DNA of 19,835 nt, taken from an uncultured Collinsella sp. GTDB taxonomy: Bacteria > Actinomycetota > Coriobacteriia > Coriobacteriales > Coriobacteriaceae. The position numbers and the translations under genes were made by a program. Of this stretch, positions 14,756-19,835 are shown in pieces; the first letter of the stretch is position 1; every line of letters starts with the position of its first letter. Under the pieces are notes generated by a model. It did not search any database and was not told where the DNA came from. It saw nothing but the letters and a program-made list of their open reading frames with translations. Location: contig CABUAT010000036.1 of assembly GCA_902489665.1 (NCBI GenBank), positions 1 through 19,835 on the forward strand, written 5' to 3'.

Positions 14756-17206
14756 TTATATAAGCCTAAAGTGCTCGAGCGCCTTGACGACGCCATTTTT
14801 GTCGACCGAGTCGGTGATGTAGTCGGCGCGCTTTTTGAGATAGTCCGGCGCATTGCCCATGGCGATACCGACATCGACGGCGTTCATCAGCGAGACGTCA
14901 TTGCTGGCGTCGCCGATGCCGTATACGGTTCCGTGGTGGGGATCGAGGGCGTCGAGTACAGACTGGATGCCCCCGCGCTTCGTGCATTCGCGGGGCGAGA
15001 TTTCGGTTACCTCGAGTTCGAGCTCGTTAAAGCACAGCAGCGGCTCAAGTGCCTTGTCTTGAGCGATGTGGTTGGCGAGCGATGTAGACATCAAGATCTT
15101 GTAGACACTGTAATGTTGCAGCTGCGTGACTGCGTCGCCCAGGGTGCGCGCGTATCCGGGAGCATCGGGCGCATCGGCACTCATGCGCACGACGCCGTTG
15201 AGGCCCTCAAAGCGGATGACCTCGCCCGATTGCTCAAGGTAGGGGGCAAGACGCTGCAACATACTGGGCGTCATCGACAGATCGCGAATTGCGTGTCCGT
15301 CGATCTCGGCGTAACCGCCCGCAAGACAGACGATGCCGGTCCAGGGCAGCTCAAGAAGTTTGGGGTGGATGCAGCTCAGGGTACGTCCCGTGCAGATAAA
15401 GGCCATGTTGCCGTTGGCGACAAACTCGCGGATTGCCTGCGAAACCGCCTCGTTGGGATAGGGGGAGAGGTCCCGCTCGTCTTCGGGAAGGTCTTGGGCG
15501 AGCCTGGGGTCTTGCCAGGCGAGCGTTCCGTCGATATCGAAGAAGCAAATATCGCCGCGCTTATGGGCTGCGCTGGCGGCAGGGGAGGCCGAGGTGGTGG
15601 GCACAAATTCCGGCTCGAGGCCCATGATCTGGTCAAAATGCTCTTTAACGCGGGGAACGGAGATGCCGATGATCACCTGGGCGGTCTTGCCCGTAATGAT
15701 GAGGCCCTTGGCGCCCACCGCGACAAACGACGCGTTATCTGCAACGATGGAAGGGTCTGCGACCTCGACGCGCAGGCGCGTGGCGCAGTTGGTTGCGCCC
15801 ACGATATTGCCAACGCCACCTAAAAGCTGAATTACCCGCTCAGCGAGGACGTGATCTTGATCGGATCGACTATTGACCTCGTCATTGGGAGATTGCTCTT
15901 TGGCAAAGTCGCCTCCCGTTAAACAATCGATTGCCGCGCGATTGGCAACATGATCCTCGCGGCCCGGTGTCTTAAGGTCATAGACCAAGATGAGTGCTCG
16001 AAAACTAACAAAAAAGATGAGGCTAAAGGCAAGGCCGATACCGAGCGCCAAAAGATAGGCACCGGCATGCGTGCGCATGAGCGGAATAAAGTTGAAGGCT
16101 GCCATCTCCATCAGGCCGCCCGAGAAGATGCCGACGATGCCAAAGAGATTCATGGTTGTGGCAAGGCAAGACGATAAGACGGCGTAGAGCAAAAAGAGCC
16201 CGGGGTGGGTGAACATAAAGAGAAACTCGAGTGGCTCGGTAACGCCGCAAACCACCGAGGCGATGATGGCGGGAACAAGGATGACCCTGAGGCCGGCGCG
16301 GCGCTCGGGTTTTGCGGTGGAGTAGAACGCAGCTGCGATGGCAGGAAGGCCAAAGAGCTTGACCCAGCCGGTGGCGGTAAAACCGGCCCACGGCGCAAGC
16401 TCATTAAGGGGGCGCGTGCTATGGGAGAGGATGGGGAGCAAACTGCTCCACGTGGCGTAGATGCCGTCGTTAATGACCAGGTTGTCGTAGTAGATCGGCA
16501 TGTAGAGCAGGTGGTGCAGGCCAAAGGGCTCGAGTGCTCGTTCTAAAAAGACAAAGATGCCCACGCCAAAGGGGCCGACGCCTGCAAGCGCGTGACGCAG
16601 CGTATCGGTTACATCGTATACGTAGGGCACGATGGCGGCCGAGATAGCGGCAAGGGCAAACACGGCAAAAAAGCTGATGAGGTAGACCAGCGAGGAGCCC
16701 GAGAAGGTGCCGAGCCAATCGGGAACCTTGGCATCGTAGAAGCGGTCATGGATGGCAACGACGGTTGCCGATACCGCCAGCGGGCCGATAATGCCGGTGT
16801 CGAGCGTCTTGATGCCGTCGATGACGGTGATACCGCTGGCGGAGGTCAAAGATGACGGGTACTCAAGTCCAAGGTTGTCTCCGCTCAGCTTAATGATCTC
16901 GCTCAAAAAGAAGCAGTAGGCAAAATAGGCGACGAGAGCCTCGAGACAGCAACGAGCCGGTTGTTTTTGGGCAAGACCGATGGGCAGCGCTACGGCAAAA
17001 AGGAGCGGGAGGCGTTTAAAGACCGTCCACGAGCCGCGCTGGATGATGGTCCAAAAAACGTACCAAGGGGTTCCGTATACGGCGAGATCGCCGACGATGT
17101 CCGCAGTCGTTGCGAGAGCGGAGACGCCGACCATGAGGCCCGATATAGAAAACAGCATGGCGGGCGCGAACATTGCCCCGCCAAAGCGTTGGATTTTTTG
17201 CAGCAT
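14756..17206 (-). CDS. PTS alpha-glucoside-type EIICB fused to a HAD sugar phosphatase
   Basis: The 816-residue frame joins a sugar permease to a phosphatase. Residues 1 to about 412 are an EIIC of the glucose superfamily, closest by eye to GlvC/MalP alpha-glucoside permeases (QRFGGAMFAPAMLF, GVTEPLEF at 321-328, KTPGRED). Residues about 450-530 are EIIB with phospho-acceptor Cys474 in NCATRLR. Residues about 550-816 are a complete Cof-type HAD domain: Asp557 and Asp559 in DIDGT, Thr606 in CTGR, Lys743, and GDASND with Asp766 and Asp770. The protein should import and phosphorylate a glucoside, and might then remove the phosphate. No EIIA or phospho-glucosidase is in the window. GAAGG precedes the ATG. 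The gene is divergent from the GntR regulator. Confidence 0.93.
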   Translation of the reverse strand: MLQKIQRFGGAMFAPAMLFSISGLMVGVSALATTADIVGDLAVYGTPWYVFWTIIQRGSWTVFKRLPLLFAVALPIGLAQKQPARCCLEALVAYFAYCFFLSEIIKLSGDNLGLEYPSSLTSASGITVIDGIKTLDTGIIGPLAVSATVVAIHDRFYDAKVPDWLGTFSGSSLVYLISFFAVFALAAISAAIVPYVYDVTDTLRHALAGVGPFGVGIFVFLERALEPFGLHHLLYMPIYYDNLVINDGIYATWSSLLPILSHSTRPLNELAPWAGFTATGWVKLFGLPAIAAAFYSTAKPERRAGLRVILVPAIIASVVCGVTEPLEFLFMFTHPGLFLLYAVLSSCLATTMNLFGIVGIFSGGLMEMAAFNFIPLMRTHAGAYLLALGIGLAFSLIFFVSFRALILVYDLKTPGREDHVANRAAIDCLTGGDFAKEQSPNDEVNSRSDQDHVLAERVIQLLGGVGNIVGATNCATRLRVEVADPSIVADNASFVAVGAKGLIITGKTAQVIIGISVPRVKEHFDQIMGLEPEFVPTTSASPAASAAHKRGDICFFDIDGTLAWQDPRLAQDLPEDERDLSPYPNEAVSQAIREFVANGNMAFICTGRTLSCIHPKLLELPWTGIVCLAGGYAEIDGHAIRDLSMTPSMLQRLAPYLEQSGEVIRFEGLNGVVRMSADAPDAPGYARTLGDAVTQLQHYSVYKILMSTSLANHIAQDKALEPLLCFNELELEVTEISPRECTKRGGIQSVLDALDPHHGTVYGIGDASNDVSLMNAVDVGIAMGNAPDYLKKRADYITDSVDKNGVVKALEHFRLI

Positions 17207-17247
17207 GTTCTGCCTTCCGAATATCGAGGCGCGTTGCGCGTGGGGAA

Positions 17248-17272
17248 ACGTTTAAACAATGGATTCATTGTA
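17248..17272 (-). promoter_or_regulatory. PTS promoter -10 box with operator A
   Basis: On the minus strand TACAAT (17272-17267) is a good -10 box, though no clear -35 is found. Seven bases further on is TTGTTTAAACGT (17259-17248), one of four 12-bp palindromes in this locus. A protein bound there would sit over the transcription start of the PTS gene and repress it. Confidence 0.5.
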
Positions 17273-17331
17273 GAGGACCAGACGATTGTCGTACCGGCAG
17301 TTTTGAGCGAAACCGATTTGGGCATGACAGA

Positions 17332-17345
17332 AACCGTCAACGGTT
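17332..17345. promoter_or_regulatory. Separate palindrome in the divergent intergenic region
   Basis: AACCGT-CA-ACGGTT is a perfect 6-bp inverted repeat midway between the PTS and GntR genes. Its sequence differs from the TTGTTTAAACAA-like sites. It could be a second regulator's site. Confidence 0.3.
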
Positions 17346-17369
17346 AAATCCTGTCGCTTTACCGATATT

Positions 17370-17400
17370 CAGTTTAAACAACTTTAAGAAATGCTATCGT
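17370..17400 (+). promoter_or_regulatory. GntR gene promoter with operator B
   Basis: CAGTTTAAACAA (17370-17381) is the second copy of the palindrome. It occupies the -35 region of a likely extended -10 promoter, TGCTATCGT (17392-17400). This placement suggests the regulator controls its own gene. Confidence 0.5.
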
Positions 17401-17435
17401 GCCTAGCCGGAAATGAATAATGTAGAGGTGAAACA

Positions 17436-18155
17436 ATGCCAAAAGCGATATACGAAGGAATCTACCGAGAAATACGCTCGCGCATCATTAATGGGACCTA
17501 TGCGTTTCAGGAGATGCTGCCAACCGAAGCCGAGCTGACCGCGGAGTTCGGATGCACTCGCAATACCGTCCGTCGCGCCTTGGGTATGCTGGCCGACGGG
17601 ATGTTTGTGCAGCCCATACACGGCAAGGGCGTGCGCGTTATTTGGCTTAAGGGCGAAACCGACATGTTGGGCGCACTCGAAGAGGTTGAGTCGTTTGGCG
17701 AGTTTGCAAAGCGCAACAATGCCGTTGCATCGACGGACGTTAAGTCTTTCGAACATCTGGTTTGCACCGAGCAACTCTCTCGTCACCTGGGCTTTAAGGT
17801 GGGCGAGGAGTTGATTCGCGTAGTGCGTGTCCGAAGCCTCAACGGCAACGCGCGCCAAGTGGACCATGGCTATTTTTTGGCGTCGATCGCCAAGGGCCTG
17901 ACTCCTGAGATCGCGGCAGATTCTATTTACGGCTATCTGGAGCACAAGCGCGGTGTCAAAGTGATGGCGAGCCGTCGTACGGTGAGTGTCGAGCTCGCCA
18001 ACGATGAGGACTGCAGCTATCTTGACCTCGGCAAATACAACTGCGTTGCCGTCATGGAGAGTCAGTCGTACACCTCGGATGGCATCTTGTTTGAGGTGAC
18101 GCACACTCGCACACACCCCGAGATCTTCCATTACCGCGTCAATTCCAAGCGATAG
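17436..18155 (+). CDS. GntR-family regulator with UTRA sugar-sensing domain (TreR/HutC type)
   Basis: A 239-residue transcription factor. Residues 1 to about 68 are the GntR winged helix (IYEGIYREIRSRI, then PTEAELTAEFGCTRNTVRRA and HGKGVRV). Residues about 85-235 match the UTRA ligand domain (GEELIRVVRVRSLNG, DHGYF, YGYLE), which usually binds a sugar phosphate. AGAGGTG (17424-17430) precedes the ATG by five bases. It stands divergent from the PTS-HAD gene and upstream of a sugar-binding lipoprotein. Repeated palindromes near TTGTTTAAACAA lie in both intergenic regions and are the obvious operators. The likely inducer is the phospho-sugar made by the PTS. Trehalose or another alpha-glucoside is possible but unproven. 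Confidence 0.92.
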   Translation: MPKAIYEGIYREIRSRIINGTYAFQEMLPTEAELTAEFGCTRNTVRRALGMLADGMFVQPIHGKGVRVIWLKGETDMLGALEEVESFGEFAKRNNAVASTDVKSFEHLVCTEQLSRHLGFKVGEELIRVVRVRSLNGNARQVDHGYFLASIAKGLTPEIAADSIYGYLEHKRGVKVMASRRTVSVELANDEDCSYLDLGKYNCVAVMESQSYTSDGILFEVTHTRTHPEIFHYRVNSKR

Positions 18156-18193
18156 CCGGCTAGCTCGCAGCCTGACGAGACTCATGGCCTCAA

Positions 18194-18248
18194 AGAGAAA
18201 ACGCCCGGTCAAACCGACGGTACATCGGCTTGACCGGGCGTTTTCTCT
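18194..18248. terminator. Strong terminator after the GntR gene, symmetric
   Basis: A perfect 19-bp stem (18194-18212 with 18230-18248) has a second small stem CCGA/TCGG in its loop. The arms carry AAAA and TTTT near the base, so it could function in either direction. It separates the regulator from the lipoprotein gene. Confidence 0.88.
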
Positions 18249-18266
18249 GCATTAGATAATAAATAA

Positions 18267-18278
18267 TTGTTTATACAA
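18267..18278. promoter_or_regulatory. Operator C upstream of the sugar-binding lipoprotein
   Basis: TTGTTTATACAA differs from the symmetric TTGTTTAAACAA at one base. It lies in the AT-rich start of the lipoprotein upstream region, 184 bases before that gene. Confidence 0.5.
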
Positions 18279-18341
18279 AACTTGTCAAGTATCAAGTTGA
18301 AATTACCGTTCACCGAAGTTTTTCTACCGCTCTAGTAATAC

Positions 18342-18353
18342 TTGTTCAAACAA
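18342..18353. promoter_or_regulatory. Operator D next to a possible -10 of the lipoprotein gene
   Basis: TTGTTCAAACAA is the fourth palindrome of the set. It directly abuts TAATAC (18336-18341), a possible -10 box with no clear -35. If real, the layout would match operator A on the PTS promoter, with the operator over the start site. Confidence 0.45.
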
Positions 18354-18387
18354 CTAGCCAAATGGCGTATCGTTCAAATCAGCAAAA

Positions 18388-18438
18388 GGGGCAAAGTCCC
18401 CGAGCCAATCTCCGAAGGCGGCGGCAAAGGGTGCCGCC
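18388..18438 (+). other. Two hairpins in the lipoprotein mRNA leader
   Basis: GGGG/CCCC (18388-18391 with 18398-18401) and GGCGGCA/TGCCGCC (18420-18426 with 18432-18438) each hold an A-rich loop, and both are preceded by or include GGCAAAG. They lie 8 bases before the lipoprotein ribosome binding site. They match no riboswitch I can name. Confidence 0.35.
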
Positions 18439-18461
18439 ACGGTGTGAAAGGGTGGATTGTA

Positions 18462-19778
18462 ATGAAGAACGAAATGAGCAGAAGGCAGTTCCTGGGCTTT
18501 GCTGGTTCCGCGGCTGCGGTTCTTGGTCTGGGCCTCGTGGGCTGCGGTGGCTCCGCCGGCTCCGGCTCCTCTGCTTCTGGTGACGCTGCCGAGGTCTACT
18601 TCCTCCAATTCAAGCCCGAGGTCGACAAGGAGTGGAAGGAGATCGCCAAGGCGTACAAGAAGGAGAAGGGCGTCGAGGTCAAGATCGTGACCGCCGCCTC
18701 CAACACCTACGAGGAGAAGCTCAAGTCCGAGATGTCCAAGAGCTCCGCTCCGACCCTGTTCCAGGTCAACGGCCCCACCGGTCTTAAGAACTGGAAGGAC
18801 TACTGCGCCGATCTGTCCGATACCAAGCTCCGCGGTGAGCTCATTGACGACTCCCTGGCTCTGCAGTCCGACGGCAAGGATCTGGGTATCGACTGGGTCC
18901 AGGAGAGCTACGGCATTATCTACAACAAGCAGCTGCTCGAGAAGGCTGGCTACAAGGCCGAGGACATCAACTCCTTCGACAAGCTGAAGGCTTGTGCCGA
19001 CGACATCCAGGCCCGCAAGGACGAGCTTGGTGTTGAGGGTGCCTTCACTTCCGCCGGCATGGATGACTCCTCCAGCTGGCGCTACACCACCCACCTTGCC
19101 AACCTCCCGCTCTACTACGAGTTCGAGAAGGAGCACAACCAGGAGGACGACGAGATCAAGGGCGAGTATCTCGACAACTTCAAGCAGATTTTCGACCTGT
19201 ACATCACCGACTCCACCTGCGATCCTTCGCAGCTTGCCTCCAAGACCGGCGACGACGCCACCAACGAGTTCGCAACCGGCAAGGCCGTCTTCTATCAGAA
19301 CGGTTCTTGGGCCTACGCTGACCTCACCAAGGCCGGCATGACCGACGATCAGATTGGCATGATGCCCATCTACATTGGTGTCGACGGCGAGGAGAACCAG
19401 GGCCTGTGCTCCGGCGGCGAGAACTACTGGTGCGTCAGCTCCCAGGCTTCCGAGGATGCCCAGAAGGCAACCGAGGACTTCATGTATTGGTGCGTTACTT
19501 CTGACACCGCCACCAGCATCATCGCTGACAAGATGGGTCTGACTGCCCCGTTCAAGAGCGCTAAGGAGACCACCAACGTCTTCTCGCAGCAGGCCGTTGC
19601 CATGGCCAAGGACGGCAAGAAGACCGTCGCTTGGGACTTCGTCTACATTCCCTCCGAGGAGTGGAAGAAGAACCTCAAGCAGGCTCTGATTGCCTATGCT
19701 GCCGACAACAGCAAGTGGGACGGCGTCAAGAACGCCTTCGTCGATGGCTGGAAGACCGAGAAGGCTGCTTCCGAGTAA
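18462..19778 (+). CDS. ABC-importer carbohydrate-binding lipoprotein with Tat signal
   Basis: This extracellular solute-binding protein, anchored by lipid, hands a sugar or oligosaccharide to an ABC permease. The 438-residue precursor has a twin-arginine motif SRRQFLG (6-12), a hydrophobic stretch, and the lipobox LVGC with Cys28, followed by a Gly/Ser linker. The mature part resembles family-1 sugar-binding proteins (YGIIYNKQLLEKAGY, FATGKAVFYQNGSWAY). The ATG at 18462 follows AAAGGGTGG (18447-18455). In-frame sites further upstream lack one. C-ending codons dominate, suggesting high expression. No terminator follows, so permease genes probably come next outside the window. Its two upstream palindromes link it to the GntR regulator. 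Confidence 0.93.
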   Translation: MKNEMSRRQFLGFAGSAAAVLGLGLVGCGGSAGSGSSASGDAAEVYFLQFKPEVDKEWKEIAKAYKKEKGVEVKIVTAASNTYEEKLKSEMSKSSAPTLFQVNGPTGLKNWKDYCADLSDTKLRGELIDDSLALQSDGKDLGIDWVQESYGIIYNKQLLEKAGYKAEDINSFDKLKACADDIQARKDELGVEGAFTSAGMDDSSSWRYTTHLANLPLYYEFEKEHNQEDDEIKGEYLDNFKQIFDLYITDSTCDPSQLASKTGDDATNEFATGKAVFYQNGSWAYADLTKAGMTDDQIGMMPIYIGVDGEENQGLCSGGENYWCVSSQASEDAQKATEDFMYWCVTSDTATSIIADKMGLTAPFKSAKETTNVFSQQAVAMAKDGKKTVAWDFVYIPSEEWKKNLKQALIAYAADNSKWDGVKNAFVDGWKTEKAASE

Positions 19779-19835
19779 GCAGTTGCTGCCCAAGCTATCT
19801 GATTAGCGACAGGGGGCGGGCAGACGTTGGTTTGC
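19779..19835. other. Sequence after the lipoprotein gene
   Basis: CTGCCC (19786-19791) could pair with GGGCAG further on (about 19817-19822), but no T run follows. No gene start is visible before the window ends. Confidence 0.3.

Noticed and set aside
14654..15823. A 389-codon plus-strand open frame antisense to the HAD and EIIB domains.
   Set aside because: No family motif and no ribosome binding site. The minus strand has intact catalytic motifs.
18354..19793. A 479-codon minus-strand open frame opposite the sugar-binding lipoprotein.
   Set aside because: Same codon-bias effect. The translation is Leu/Val/Gly-rich with no family motif, and the opposite strand encodes a clear Tat lipoprotein.

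Overview
The window looks like chromosomal DNA of a gut Coriobacteriia actinobacterium, most likely Collinsella or a close relative. This is inferred from moderately high GC, strong C-ending codon bias in cstA and the solute-binding lipoprotein, a CCA-encoding tRNA-Gln, and actinobacterial-style domain fusions. No transposase, integrase, phage gene or CRISPR array is visible.

Region 1 (1-6997, + strand) is a tight housekeeping operon behind two candidate promoters. It encodes holo-ACP synthase (acpS), a bifunctional NAD(P)H-hydrate repair enzyme (nnr), alanine racemase (alr), a family-4 Fe-S uracil-DNA glycosylase, TsaE, and one 794-residue protein joining TsaB, RimI and TsaD. Most of the t6A37 tRNA-modification machinery is therefore in two overlapping genes, next to cell-wall, lipid-carrier and repair functions.

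Region 2 (6998-7794) has no conventional gene. It holds two long hairpin elements in opposite orientation, with perfectly paired but mutually different arms around an identical internal core. A regulatory leader for cstA follows: promoter with a palindrome, a 14-codon Ile/Val-rich leader peptide, alternative stems and an intrinsic terminator. This looks like transcription attenuation. CstA (7795-9684) is a peptide/pyruvate-type transporter.

Region 3 (9868-12039) encodes a 723-residue protein with an N-terminal winged-helix-like region, a long charged linker and a C-terminal Toprim-type domain resembling Wadjet JetD (DUF2220). No JetA, JetB or JetC gene is nearby. It is the best candidate here for an undescribed system. 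Behind it (12040-12459) lie a terminator, a long imperfect hairpin, a degraded relative of the region 2 hairpins and a stray tRNA T-arm sequence.

Region 4 (12460-14642, - strand) has tRNA-Gln(UUG), a double peptidoglycan-binding-domain protein with an unrecognised C-terminal domain, and a trans-polyprenyl diphosphate synthase.

Region 5 (14756-19835) is a carbohydrate-uptake locus. A PTS alpha-glucoside-type EIICB fused to a HAD sugar phosphatase is divergent from a GntR/UTRA repressor, which is followed by a Tat-exported sugar-binding lipoprotein of an ABC importer. Four copies of a 12-bp palindrome close to TTGTTTAAACAA lie in the two intergenic regions and probably tie the three genes into one regulon.
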